DNA from: Clostridium beijerinckii
GTDB lineage: Bacteria; Bacillota; Clostridia; Clostridiales; Clostridiaceae
NCBI RefSeq assembly: GCF_036699995.1
Contig: NZ_CP144906.1
Location: forward strand, 4,971,001-5,035,000
Reading direction: 5' to 3'
DNA: 64,000 nucleotides
A model generated the notes under the pieces. That model saw nothing but the letters and a program-made list of their open reading frames with translations. It was not told the DNA's origin and searched no databases. Both the position numbers and the translations under genes were made by a program. Positions 8,570-19,355 of the stretch are shown here, piece by piece. Positions within the stretch are counted from its first letter, which is position 1. Every line of letters starts with the position of its first letter.

Positions 8570-9991
8570 TTATTTGAAAACTCCTTGTGTAAATTCATCT
8601 AAATCAACATCATGGTTTATTCCATTAACAAATCCTGTCTCACTGTATTGATGTCCAACTCTTGAAAACCATATTTTATTTGTTGGCAGATTTTGAAATG
8701 GAGTGTTATTATAATTTGCTTCCCATAAAGGATAGTTAGATAATCTGCCGTCTAGATTGCTAATGAAGCTGCTATATGTGTATATACCTATATCCATATT
8801 ACTTACTTTCTTGAATTCGGCTATAAATCTTAAAGCATAATCCATAATGTCAAATCCTGTAGCTTCTATATCTAACATTGGCTTCAAATCGTTTCTTTTA
8901 TCCTTTATGCTATTATAAAAATTATCAGCTTGAGTTTCCGGAGCACTTGTCCCAACTAAGAAGTGATAGAAACCAACCTTTAATCCAGCTGATGAAGCCC
9001 CATTATAATTAGCCTGTAAATACGGATCTATAAAAGTTGTTCCTTCAGTTGCTTTTATATACACTAATTGAACTCCACTTGATTTTACTGAATTAAAATC
9101 TATGTACCCATCATAATTACTAATATCTATACCATAATATTTGCTTAAAGTGTTCCCACTACTGCTTGAACCGGAAGAACTTTGCCCTGGAGTGCTTCCA
9201 CTACTACTTGATCCAGTAGAACTTTGATTTGACGCACTTCCGCTGCCACTTGGTCCAGAAGTATTTTGGCTTGAATCTTCATACCTCTTACCATCAGATC
9301 CAATCTTATATCCATCTTTAGTAGTGTTAGTAAGCATTTTTCCTGTGTCTTTGTCTAAGTAATACCACGCTCCATTAAGATAAGCCCATCCTGTTGCCAT
9401 GCTTCCATCATTATTAAAGTAATACCAGTTATTGTTTATAGTAATCCATCCAGTTTCCATATCTCCGCTATCAGTAAATTTGTATGTTGTACCGTCTATC
9501 TTATTAATACCAGTTACCATACTTCCATCATTCTTTAAATAGTACCATTTATTATTATTCTTGATCCATCCAATATGAATTTTTCCCCCTTTATCGAAGT
9601 AATACCATTTATCATTTATTTTACTCCATCCACTATTGGTTGCCATTACTCCTGAATCTTTGAAATAGTACAAATTTGAGCCATCATCTCGGATTCCAGT
9701 TGCCATAGCACCTGAATCAGTTAAGAAATACCAATTACCTTTATCTTTTACCCACCCAGTTTTCATTTTACCGTCATCTTCATTTAAATAGTACCAATTA
9801 TTATCTGGTTTAATCCATCCAATCGCTTTTGTATTATCCGACTTATAATAATACCAAACTCCATTCTCATTCTTCCAACCAATATTGGAGGTTATATTAG
9901 TATCACTAGTTGCAGCTTGTACATTTAATCCTGGAATTAAAATTAGTACAATTAATACAGATAATATTGTTAGTCTCTTTTTAATATTCAA
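8570..9991 (-). CDS. Secreted GH25 lysozyme with nine choline-binding repeats
   Basis: A signal peptide (about residues 1-26) is followed by nine 20-residue repeats of the form GW-x-NNWYYFNNDGSMAT (about 38-235), a Ser/Gly-rich linker, and a C-terminal GH25 muramidase domain (about 285-473). The GH25 domain shows YYGIDISNYDG and the catalytic MLDIEA motif. The repeats are of the choline-binding type that holds pneumococcal and clostridial hydrolases on phosphocholine teichoic acids. Translation appears to start at a TTG (9991) behind AGGGAGTG. Related clostridial lysozymes usually carry the catalytic domain at the N-terminus; here it is C-terminal. Confidence 0.92.
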   Translation of the reverse strand: MNIKKRLTILSVLIVLILIPGLNVQAATSDTNITSNIGWKNENGVWYYYKSDNTKAIGWIKPDNNWYYLNEDDGKMKTGWVKDKGNWYFLTDSGAMATGIRDDGSNLYYFKDSGVMATNSGWSKINDKWYYFDKGGKIHIGWIKNNNKWYYLKNDGSMVTGINKIDGTTYKFTDSGDMETGWITINNNWYYFNNDGSMATGWAYLNGAWYYLDKDTGKMLTNTTKDGYKIGSDGKRYEDSSQNTSGPSGSGSASNQSSTGSSSSGSTPGQSSSGSSSSGNTLSKYYGIDISNYDGYIDFNSVKSSGVQLVYIKATEGTTFIDPYLQANYNGASSAGLKVGFYHFLVGTSAPETQADNFYNSIKDKRNDLKPMLDIEATGFDIMDYALRFIAEFKKVSNMDIGIYTYSSFISNLDGRLSNYPLWEANYNNTPFQNLPTNKIWFSRVGHQYSETGFVNGINHDVDLDEFTQGVFK

Positions 9992-10057
9992 AACAACCTG
10001 TCACTCCCTTTTTTATTTTTTAGCTAAAATATGATTAAATTGAATACGAAATTAATT

Positions 10058-11380
10058 TTATGTTTCTATAAGATTTTTTCCATCTATAGCAATGCTTTCA
10101 TCCTTGTAATATTGCATTACTCTCTCAACATAATCCTGAACCCCTTGCGACATCTTACATAAATCATCATCTGATAAAACTCCATCTTTTTTTACATTTT
10201 GTGGTCCAGCATTATAAGCTGCTATTGCTATTTTTACATCACCATTAAATTGGTTTAGATATTCTTTTAGTAATTTTGACCCTCCATCGATATTTTGCTC
10301 TATATCATATCCGTCAGTCATTCCAAGATATGAATAATTCTGAGGCATAATCTGCATCAATCCAGTTGCGCCTGAGCTTGACGTTGCTTTTGGATCAAAA
10401 TCTGACTCTGCTTTAATTATAGCTAGTATCAATTTTGAATCTAGTCCATATTTATTTGCCGAATCATTTACTGAGTTATATATTTTTTTCATAGTATCAC
10501 CTGACCCCTTCGAGCTAGTGCTTAAAGGAATTTGATTAAACGTCTTATACCTTTTTCCATCCGACCCAATCTTATATCCATCTATGGTAGTATCCGTTAG
10601 CATTTTTCCTGAAGTAGGATCTAAATAGTAATAATCGCTTCCATTTGATGTAACCCATCCTGTCGCCATTGATCCATTATCATTTAGGTAATACCATGCT
10701 CCATCAAGATTTATCCACCCTGTCGCAACACTTCCATCAGTATTGAAATAATACCAGTTATTGTTCACATTAACCCATCCAGTTTCCATCTCACCAGTAT
10801 CGCTAAACACATATGTTATATTTCCTATTTTATCAGTACCAGTTACCATACTTCCATCATCGTTTGAGTAATACCACTTATCATTATTCTCAATCCATCC
10901 AGTATGTATCTTCCCATCTTTATCAAAATAGTACCATTTATCATTTATCTTAGTCCATCCAATATTTGTAGCCATAACCCCTGAATCTTTGAAATAATAC
11001 AAATTAGAATTATCCTGCTGAATTCCAGTTGCCCTAGCACCCGAATCAGTCAAAAGATACCAATCGCCATCTAACTTTTTCCATCCTTTTACCATAGCCC
11101 CATTATCATCCATATAGTACCAGTTTCCTTTATCCTCTAACCATCCAGTTGTCATTTTACCACTATCTTCATCTAAATGATACCAATTATTATCCGGTTT
11201 AATCCATCCAATTGCTTTTGTGTTGTCAGACTTATAATAATACCAAGATCCATTTTCGTTTTTCCAACCAATGCTTGATGTTATATTTGTATCAGTAACA
11301 TCTGCTTGTACATTTAATGTTGGAATGAAGCTTAGTGCAATTAATGCTGATAAAACTGTAAGTACTTTTTTAATATTCAA
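10058..11380 (-). CDS. Secreted lytic transglycosylase with eleven choline-binding repeats
   Basis: The 440-residue product starts with a signal peptide (ending near VQA), continues with about eleven choline-binding repeats (about residues 38-285) and ends with an SLT domain (about 305-425). The SLT motifs IIKAESDFDP (catalytic Glu), GLMQIMP and AAYNAGP are intact. It cleaves glycan strands to anhydromuramic ends. The first ~230 residues closely resemble the adjacent GH25 lysozyme, including MNIKK at the start and the run of repeats, so the pair looks like a tandem duplication with exchange of the catalytic module. The start codon is TTG. Confidence 0.92.
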   Translation of the reverse strand: MNIKKVLTVLSALIALSFIPTLNVQADVTDTNITSSIGWKNENGSWYYYKSDNTKAIGWIKPDNNWYHLDEDSGKMTTGWLEDKGNWYYMDDNGAMVKGWKKLDGDWYLLTDSGARATGIQQDNSNLYYFKDSGVMATNIGWTKINDKWYYFDKDGKIHTGWIENNDKWYYSNDDGSMVTGTDKIGNITYVFSDTGEMETGWVNVNNNWYYFNTDGSVATGWINLDGAWYYLNDNGSMATGWVTSNGSDYYYLDPTSGKMLTDTTIDGYKIGSDGKRYKTFNQIPLSTSSKGSGDTMKKIYNSVNDSANKYGLDSKLILAIIKAESDFDPKATSSSGATGLMQIMPQNYSYLGMTDGYDIEQNIDGGSKLLKEYLNQFNGDVKIAIAAYNAGPQNVKKDGVLSDDDLCKMSQGVQDYVERVMQYYKDESIAIDGKNLIET

Positions 11381-11526
11381 AGTAATCCATCACTTCCTTT
11401 TAACTGATTCTTAATAAAAAATGTTATTTGACTAAATAACTAATACTGATTTTAAAAAGTTAAATTTCATATTAAAATTTATCATTAAAAATCAGTATTA
11501 ATTATGTATTTTATAATTTATTAATG

Positions 11527-13347
11527 TTATTTATTATTTTTAAAATAATTTTTTTCAATGATGGCTTCCGAAACTTTGAATTCATCTTTTAGATGCTTTA
11601 CTTCTTTTTCATCTTTTGGATTTCCTACAATTTGACCTTCATTTAAAATTGTAGCATCTCTATTCGTATTTACTAATACTCTTCCTATTGAATTATTCTC
11701 AAATTCACTTCTATCCTCGCCAAGCAAGTATAATATTGTCGGTTTAAAATCTGTTTGCCCACCAGCTGTTGATATGACTTCTGATTTTGAGTTCTTTGAG
11801 TAAATAATATAAGGAATTTTTCTTTGATTATCCTTCCACCAATCTCCTTCTAAAGGTGCATTTTCTATATCTTGTTCATAAAACTTATGAACACCACAAT
11901 GATCACCGTAAATCATAACTACCGTATTATCCAATAAACCTTCCTTATCTAATTCTGCTATAAACTTTCCGATAGCCTCATCGGTATATCTTACAGATTG
12001 AAAATATTTTCCTAACATATTATCATCAAGTTCCTTAGGTAGATTCAAATATTTTTTATCTTCTGGCATCTCAAAAGGGCCATGACTTGTCAACGTAGTC
12101 ATAAATGCATAATAAGGTTGTTTTTCATCTTGTAACTTTTGAGCTACTTGCTTTAAATATGATTCATCTGAAAGTCCCAAACCTATAATTTCATCTTGAT
12201 TAAACTTTCCTACATCTAATATTTTATCAGCCCCATAACTTTTATGCATTTCTGTCCAATTCCAATTCCCAGGTGGTTCTGCATGGGTAGAAACTGTAGA
12301 ATATCCTTTACCTTCTAAAATATTTTGGAGTGTATTATATTGACTCCAAGGATAAGAATATACTGTAGTGCCTTCTCTTATAGGAAGTACTGATGCATTA
12401 ACCATCAAATCACAATCTGAACTTGTTCCAGAATTATTTTGTTCGCGTATATTATTAAAATACAAGCTATTTGATAATAGCTTATTTAAATTTGGTGTTA
12501 TTTCTTGTCCATACACTTTTTCATTAATTACAAAGTTCTCCAAAGACTCTACCTGTAGTGCAATTACATTTTTCCCTTTAAACATTCCCTTGTAACTATT
12601 GTCAGGTAAATCTTCCTTATTAGCGCTAAACCAATTTTCTATTTCTTTCTTGTCTTCTTCTGTTAAAGTCTTATTTTTATTTTTATAGAACTGAATATCA
12701 AAACCATGATATCCAAGTGGGCTCATATCTCCAAAAGTCTGAAATGGCGCCCAAGACAATCTAAATACATTTTTCCCTTGATCCATTTGCTTGACATCTA
12801 CTGTGTAATAACCAAGCCATATAACAAGTGCACTTGCGATAAATACATACAAGGTCTTTGCTATCCTAAAATATGCTTGACTTTCATTCGCTTCTTTAAC
12901 TTTAATAAACTTATGTATTAAGAAGAGCATTACAAAGTCAATGATAAATACTAAATCCACTATTCTAAAATTAAATAAACTTTTGCCTTCCGGATTAAAT
13001 ATCTCAGTATGCATTAAATGTCTTATAGATAAAAAGGTTTCATTTGAACGATAATACCAGATATCTGCAACAAAAAGAATTGTCACTAAAATATCTATTA
13101 TTAAGGCAGCACCAAGCCTCCCCCTTTCTTTAAAAAGAAATATTGGACTGCATACTAATACTATTATTGCTATATGCACCCAAAGTACTGGACTATCAAA
13201 ATAAGCACTTCCTAAACTTATACTTGATGAATCTTGTGTCCTTAGCATAGATAATAGCAATGTTGATTTAGCTTGTAACATTGCTACCATAAATATAAAT
13301 AACCAATTTCTTCGAACTAAATTTTTCATTCTTTCTTTTGTTTCCAT
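11527..13347 (-). CDS. ltaS: LtaS-type lipoteichoic acid synthase / sulfatase-family phosphoglycerol transferase
   Basis: Five membrane segments in the first 200 residues precede an extracellular sulfatase-fold domain. The catalytic Thr lies in NNSGTSSDCDLM, with metal ligands in QVESLE and MIYGDHCG, and SHGPFEMP as in LtaS. The enzyme transfers glycerol-phosphate from phosphatidylglycerol to growing lipoteichoic acid or to a related wall glycan. I chose the ATG at 13347, which has GGAG 8 nt upstream, rather than the in-frame ATG at 13353 (606 residues). The gene is monocistronic, in a cluster of wall enzymes. Clostridia can carry several paralogues, so the exact polymer is uncertain. Confidence 0.88.
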   Translation of the reverse strand: METKERMKNLVRRNWLFIFMVAMLQAKSTLLLSMLRTQDSSSISLGSAYFDSPVLWVHIAIIVLVCSPIFLFKERGRLGAALIIDILVTILFVADIWYYRSNETFLSIRHLMHTEIFNPEGKSLFNFRIVDLVFIIDFVMLFLIHKFIKVKEANESQAYFRIAKTLYVFIASALVIWLGYYTVDVKQMDQGKNVFRLSWAPFQTFGDMSPLGYHGFDIQFYKNKNKTLTEEDKKEIENWFSANKEDLPDNSYKGMFKGKNVIALQVESLENFVINEKVYGQEITPNLNKLLSNSLYFNNIREQNNSGTSSDCDLMVNASVLPIREGTTVYSYPWSQYNTLQNILEGKGYSTVSTHAEPPGNWNWTEMHKSYGADKILDVGKFNQDEIIGLGLSDESYLKQVAQKLQDEKQPYYAFMTTLTSHGPFEMPEDKKYLNLPKELDDNMLGKYFQSVRYTDEAIGKFIAELDKEGLLDNTVVMIYGDHCGVHKFYEQDIENAPLEGDWWKDNQRKIPYIIYSKNSKSEVISTAGGQTDFKPTILYLLGEDRSEFENNSIGRVLVNTNRDATILNEGQIVGNPKDEKEVKHLKDEFKVSEAIIEKNYFKNNK

Positions 13348-13685
13348 TTTCATTCTCCATTAATATCCATTTTTCTTCCTACATTATAACTCAAACTTTA
13401 TCTTTTACCAATATAATTTTATTAAAAGATAATTACAATATTTTAATGTTAATATGAATCTTACTTAAATTATAAATCATTATTACTAATTATCATAAGT
13501 TTAAAATTACTTATTATTATTAAATATTTTATAATTTCCTTAATTTATCGACGCTTAAGAGCTTAATTAATCAAAGTTTATCTTAAAATATCAAGTAATG
13601 CGATTAAATAGCTTTATAATTAATAAATTACACTAGAACCTATATAATATCAACCCGGAATCATTTACATATTAAGATAAAAAAA

Positions 13686-13742
13686 GGATAAAAGCTACTT
13701 GTGCAAATTCCTGATTTACATCAAAATTGCATACTTTTATCC
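13686..13742 (-). terminator. Structured hairpin with T7 tail in the region upstream of ltaS; possible leader or small RNA
   Basis: GGATAAAAG and CTTTTATCC close a 57-nt hairpin with nested inner pairing. On the minus strand it is followed at once by seven T residues (13685-13679). It lies 340 nt upstream of the ltaS start and downstream of another complete terminator (13864-13920), so it ends either a short RNA or an attenuated ltaS leader. The remainder of the 13348-13955 gap is plain AT-rich sequence. Confidence 0.55.
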
Positions 13743-13863
13743 AAAATAAAACTTATAATTTAAATAAACTACATTAATATATCAAACATATCCCTTCTTT
13801 TTTCATATTCCTAATACTCCACAATTAAAATTTCTCCATTAATATGTTTTATATAAAAAAATT

Positions 13864-13920
13864 GAGTATAATACTTTTATTAAGTGTTTCATTAGAAATC
13901 ACAATAAAAGTATTATACTC
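13864..13920 (-). terminator. Terminator of the GH1 phospho-beta-glucosidase gene
   Basis: An 18-bp perfect stem (GAGTATAATACTTTTATT and its complement) with a 21-nt loop is followed on the minus strand by CAATTTTTTT. It lies 36 bp after the GH1 stop codon. Confidence 0.85.
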
Positions 13921-13955
13921 ATTTCAGTAAGTTTTATATTTAAATATAGTTTATA

Positions 13956-15437
<1,482 letters not shown>

Positions 15438-15438
15438 T

Positions 15439-15452
15439 TACAGTTAACTGTA
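15439..15452. promoter_or_regulatory. Palindromic operator-like site upstream of the GH1 gene
   Basis: TACAGTTAACTGTA is a perfect 14-bp palindrome 23 bp upstream of the GH1 ATG. It resembles a dimeric repressor site. No cognate regulator is evident nearby. Confidence 0.5.
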
Positions 15453-15498
15453 TAAGTTTATTTGTACAATGATCCGTATTGCAGGAAAGTTCCGTATT

Positions 15499-15511
15499 GT
15501 GGCAAAGCCAC
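15499..15511. repeat. Small GC-rich hairpin and flanking direct repeats before the GH1 gene
   Basis: GTGGCAAAGCCAC is a perfect 5-bp stem with a 3-nt loop. Directly next to it, CCGTATTG occurs twice (15472-15479 and 15492-15499), spaced 20 bp apart on one DNA face. Function is unknown. Confidence 0.4.
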
Positions 15512-15539
15512 TCTTTTCAGATGTGCATAGCTGCTCTTT

Positions 15540-16403
15540 TTATAGGTGTAAAATTTTATAAACAGCTTTAGCCACTCCAGAATTATAATTTGCATCTGTT
15601 ATATATTTTGCTATTTCTTTTATCTCAGGGATTGCATTTTCCATAGCAAAAGATATAGGAAATTCAGTAAACATTGAATAGTCGTTAAACCCATCTCCAA
15701 TTACAACAACATCCTCTTTTTTTACTCTCTTTTTATCTGAAATCTTAGCTAATATAATTCCTTTTTGAGCTTCTATATGATTTATTTCTAGATTAATTGT
15801 AATACTTGATGCAATTGCAAGCCCCTCTATGGTTTTAAGCTCTTCCTTTAATTCAAAAAGCTTATCTTCACATTCACCATAAGACTCAATTTTTCCTATT
15901 TTAATATCTCTACTTAAAAATTCATCTATATTATCAATATACTTTAAAATTACAAAATGCTGTTCTTCTTTTGCCATCTTAAGGATTTCTTCATTATTTG
16001 TAACTTCTGGATGAAAATATTTGACCCTAAGTACACTTCCTTTTAAAGATTCTTCTTTAGTATTAGTAGTATATAATCCTTTATCCGTGTATATCTCAAC
16101 ATTAAGACCATCTCTTTTTATTATCTCTAAAATGTCCTTAAGCTTACTTTTGTCCATATAAATTCCTTCTAATATATTTCCGTCTTTATCTCTATATTCT
16201 GCACCATTTAATACTATACATTCACACTTTAAATTATATCTATCAAGAAATGGCTTAATATCTTCATACATTCTTCCACTAGCAAATACGAACTTTACTC
16301 CCATTTCTTCTGCTTTGCTTATAGCCTTTAAATTTTCTTCAGGTATATCATTATTTTTTCCAAGTAATGTTCCATCCATATCTGATACAATAAATTTTAT
16401 CAT
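15540..16403 (-). CDS. Cof-type HAD-superfamily phosphatase
   Basis: The 287-residue product has the HAD signature VSDMDGTLLG with nucleophile Asp8 and Asp10, a large type-C2 cap in the middle, and the C-terminal metal motif VVIGDGFNDYSMF. Cof-type enzymes dephosphorylate sugar phosphates, pyridoxal phosphate or nucleotide intermediates. The position between two phospho-beta-glucosidase genes suggests action on a sugar phosphate, but this is context only. The start at 16403 has GGGAGT upstream, directly abutting the stop codon of the decayed GH1 fragment. Confidence 0.88.
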   Translation of the reverse strand: MIKFIVSDMDGTLLGKNNDIPEENLKAISKAEEMGVKFVFASGRMYEDIKPFLDRYNLKCECIVLNGAEYRDKDGNILEGIYMDKSKLKDILEIIKRDGLNVEIYTDKGLYTTNTKEESLKGSVLRVKYFHPEVTNNEEILKMAKEEQHFVILKYIDNIDEFLSRDIKIGKIESYGECEDKLFELKEELKTIEGLAIASSITINLEINHIEAQKGIILAKISDKKRVKKEDVVVIGDGFNDYSMFTEFPISFAMENAIPEIKEIAKYITDANYNSGVAKAVYKILHL

Positions 16404-16416
16404 ATTTTTCTACTCC

Positions 16417-16560
16417 CTAATAATAACAATCTATTGCTTCATGACTTGGATAATACGTTCCGCCTTCTAATTCTAGATATCCACCTTCAAATTGGTTTGC
16501 AGCTATTGCTCCTCCATATAAGAAATCATTTAGCAATCCTTGAAATTTATTATTAAACAT
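16417..16560 (-). pseudogene. Decayed N-terminal fragment of a GH1 6-phospho-beta-glucosidase
   Basis: The 47-codon frame begins MFNNKFQGLLNDFLYGG and continues through ANQFEGGY and [13 protein letters not shown] before a TAG stop. It is a close copy of the start of the intact GH1 gene at 13956-15416, but lacks about 25 internal codons and everything after residue ~72. It conserves the DNA sequence of the first codons and of the PSHEAID region. It is probably the remnant of a tandem duplication that once flanked the HAD gene on both sides. Confidence 0.85.
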
Positions 16561-16589
16561 TCTTTGTTCTTCTGATTTTGCAAAGTTTA

Positions 16590-17951
16590 CTACTTATTTT
16601 TCTCTAGTTTTTCTATTCTTTCAGCAAATTGTGGTAAGTGTTTTTTATGTGCAAGTAACATTTCATCTAATAAATTTTTAGCAATTTGTCCACTTGGAAC
16701 TAATGGATTTATTGTAAATGCATGAAGAGCTTTGTTGTAGTTCCCTGTAACTGCTGCTGAAATTGTTGTTTCTTCCATTCCCTTCATTATTTGAACCATA
16801 CCTCTTGGCGCTGGGTCAAACTTTCCAAAATTAATCGGTTCTGGTCCATGAGACGTGATTGTACTTGAAACTTCTACTATAGAGTCATATGGAAGATCCT
16901 CTAATGCGCCATTATTCTTTGTGCTAACTACCATAGTTGTTCTCTTGTCATTGTAGATTGAAGCAATTAATTCACAGGCAGCATCGCTGTAGTGAGTTCC
17001 ACCTCTCTTAGTCAATTGTTCTGGTTTATAGTCAAGCTTTGGATCTTTATATAATTCAAACAATTCTGCCTCTGTCCTTTTTACAACCTCTGCTCTAGTT
17101 TCACCTTTTGAGTAACTTTCAAGTTCTTCCATCAACATATCATCTGTAATATAGTAATATCTATGATACGGACAAGGTAATATTCCCAAGTCTTTAATCT
17201 GCTCATAGTTAAACTTGATATCTTTAATGTTGGCAACTCCTGCATCTTTCTTTTCTTCTGCTAATAATGGATTGTACAATTTTTCAATTACTTCTGCAGT
17301 TTTTTCATTACCTTCCTTATCCCATACTCTATGCCAATGGAAATGATTTAATCCAGCAAACTTAAAGAATAATTCACTTGAAGGAACTCCAAGCATCTTT
17401 GCATCATCTTCTATACAGTTGATTGGAACATTGCATAGTCCAACAGTTCTGTCCCATCCGCCATATTTTATAGCTGCTTCAGTCACCATTCCTGATGGAT
17501 TTGTGAAGTTAACAAGCCATGCATTAGGGCATAACTCTCTCATATCGTCTATTATGTCTAATATTACTGGAATTGTTCTAAATGCTTTAAACATACCACC
17601 AGCACCGTTAGTCTCTTGTCCAATTATTCCATGGCTTAAAGGAATTCTTTCATCCTTTATTCTTGCATCTAAAAGTCCTACTCTAAATTGAGTTGACACA
17701 AAATCCGCATCCTTAAGGGCCTCTCTCCTATCTAAAGTTAAATTAACTTTCCAATCCAATCCTGCTGCCTTAACCATTCTTTGAGCCATTGCTCCAACTA
17801 TTTCTAACTTCTCTTTTCCATCTTCAATATCTACAAGCCATATTTCTTTAATAGGCAGTTCATCTTTCCTTTTTATAAACCCTTCAATTAATTCAGGAGT
17901 GTAACTTGATCCTCCACCAATAGTAACTATTTTGATTTTTTCTTTTTTCAT
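16590..17951 (-). CDS. licH: GH4 6-phospho-beta-glucosidase
   Basis: The 453-residue product shows the NAD-binding TIGGGSSYTPEL near the N-terminus, NFTNPSG, the metal-binding Cys in VGLCNVP and the His in GLNHFHW. These mark the NAD- and Mn-dependent glycoside hydrolase family 4. Sequence style fits the LicH/BglT group acting on 6-phospho-beta-glucosides such as cellobiose-6-phosphate, not alpha-glucosides. AGGGAGG precedes the ATG. It heads the minus-strand group GH4, HAD, GH1. The gene symbol is by family resemblance. Confidence 0.9.
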   Translation of the reverse strand: MKKEKIKIVTIGGGSSYTPELIEGFIKRKDELPIKEIWLVDIEDGKEKLEIVGAMAQRMVKAAGLDWKVNLTLDRREALKDADFVSTQFRVGLLDARIKDERIPLSHGIIGQETNGAGGMFKAFRTIPVILDIIDDMRELCPNAWLVNFTNPSGMVTEAAIKYGGWDRTVGLCNVPINCIEDDAKMLGVPSSELFFKFAGLNHFHWHRVWDKEGNEKTAEVIEKLYNPLLAEEKKDAGVANIKDIKFNYEQIKDLGILPCPYHRYYYITDDMLMEELESYSKGETRAEVVKRTEAELFELYKDPKLDYKPEQLTKRGGTHYSDAACELIASIYNDKRTTMVVSTKNNGALEDLPYDSIVEVSSTITSHGPEPINFGKFDPAPRGMVQIMKGMEETTISAAVTGNYNKALHAFTINPLVPSGQIAKNLLDEMLLAHKKHLPQFAERIEKLEKNK

Positions 17952-18427
17952 TACTTATTTCCTCCCTTAATCTCGCCTCAGGCAAATTTTAAATTTAGGA
18001 TATTTTCCTAATCTGAAAATTCCTTGGATATAAAATACAAGAGCTACCTTTTTATAAAATACATATAAGTAATCCTTTACCTAAAAGATATCACACCCAA
18101 AAATAAAATACCTTATTTTTTCGGATTTAGTGACACATGCTACTATTTAGTTATTTGTTTTTTTATAAAACAGTTTGTTTCATAATATAGCTAGTCTAAC
18201 TACTTACTAGGAATCAATAAGCAAAATAATGGGAATATTATACCTAAACAAATTTCAGTAATATTTAATATAAAACATAAAATTAATAGATAATAAGAGT
18301 TATAATGAATTTATTCTCACCATGAATTCTTTTCCAAAGGAAACTGATTTGAATCGAATTTTTAATAGATTACTATATCTTCCATACTTTAATCAATCTT
18401 AAAATAATTATAAAAAGAAGGTGTACT
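17952..18427. other. Intergenic region between divergent GH4 and ABC operons
   Basis: This 476-bp AT-rich region must hold both divergent promoters. Small hairpins (GGATATTTTCC near 17998, CGCCTCAGGC near 17972) lie in the GH4 leader. I looked for a LicT-type antiterminator and saw no convincing match. Confidence 0.5.
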
Positions 18428-19342
18428 ATGGCAAAGCAAATATTGTTATTAGATAATGTTCATAAATCTATAAAAAATAAAGAAATAGTTAAAGGCATTA
18501 CCTTTTCAATTAATGAAGGTGAGGTTTTGGGTTTTCTTGGTCCAAATGGTGCTGGAAAGTCTACCACTTTAAGAATGATTGTCGGCCTTTCTTCCCCTAC
18601 TAGTGGAAAAATTTTAATCGATGGCTATTCAATTACTAAGGATTATGTTAAGGCTATGTCTAAAGTTGGATGTATTATAGAAGGTCCAGATATGTATAAT
18701 TATTTAAGTGGTTTAGAAAATTTGAAGATGCTTGCTTCTATGAATAAAAATATTACTAATGAAGATATAACGAGAGTAATTGAACTTGTAGGAATGCAGA
18801 ATAGAATAAATGAGAAAGTGTCTACTTATTCTTTGGGAATGAAACAAAGGTTAGGACTTGCGCAAGCTCTTATTCATAAGCCAAAGCTTCTTATATTAGA
18901 TGAGCCTACAAATGGGCTTGATCCTTCAGGAATAAATGAGTTTAGACATATTATTAAAGATCTTGCTAAAAAAGAAAATATTGCTGTTCTCGTTTCTAGC
19001 CATTTGATATCTGAGGTTGAATTAATGTGTGATACTGTTGCAATAATAAAAAGTGGTACTTTACTAAAATACGCTTCAGTCTCTGAACTTATAAGTGATA
19101 AAGAAGTTTCCTTTGTTCTAAGTGATAATTCAAAGGGAATTAAAATATTAAAAGACAAGTGGAATATTGATAGTTCACTAATAAACAATACGATAATAGC
19201 AAAAGTTGATGTATCAAAAATTGAAAAAATTAATTCTTCGTTTATCGAAGAAGGAATAGCAATAAAGTTCGTAAGTATAAATCAGAAAACTTTGGAGGAT
19301 CTGTTTTTATCACTTACAGAAAGTAACTCTATTGTTAGTTAA
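18428..19342 (+). CDS. ABC transporter ATP-binding protein (bacitracin-exporter type)
   Basis: The 304-residue product has Walker A GPNGAGKST (38-46), signature SLGMKQRLGL and Walker B LLILDEPTNGLDPSG, with a C-terminal extension typical of BcrA-like ATPases. It would power export by the membrane protein encoded next, whose ribosome-binding site overlaps the end of this gene. Substrates of this group include peptide antibiotics and lipids. The third gene in the operon, an SGNH hydrolase, hints at a lipid or wall-related substrate, but this is inference. Confidence 0.88.
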   Translation: MAKQILLLDNVHKSIKNKEIVKGITFSINEGEVLGFLGPNGAGKSTTLRMIVGLSSPTSGKILIDGYSITKDYVKAMSKVGCIIEGPDMYNYLSGLENLKMLASMNKNITNEDITRVIELVGMQNRINEKVSTYSLGMKQRLGLAQALIHKPKLLILDEPTNGLDPSGINEFRHIIKDLAKKENIAVLVSSHLISEVELMCDTVAIIKSGTLLKYASVSELISDKEVSFVLSDNSKGIKILKDKWNIDSSLINNTIIAKVDVSKIEKINSSFIEEGIAIKFVSINQKTLEDLFLSLTESNSIVS

Positions 19343-19355
19343 GGAGGTGTATATA

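Noticed and set aside
8570..11380. Dense repeats first suspected to be a CRISPR or satellite array
   Set aside because: They are in-frame coding repeats of about 20 residues with varied DNA, not identical repeats with unique spacers.
17952..18427. LicT-type antiterminator before the GH4 gene
   Set aside because: No sequence with both halves of the antiterminator consensus or an overlapping terminator was found.
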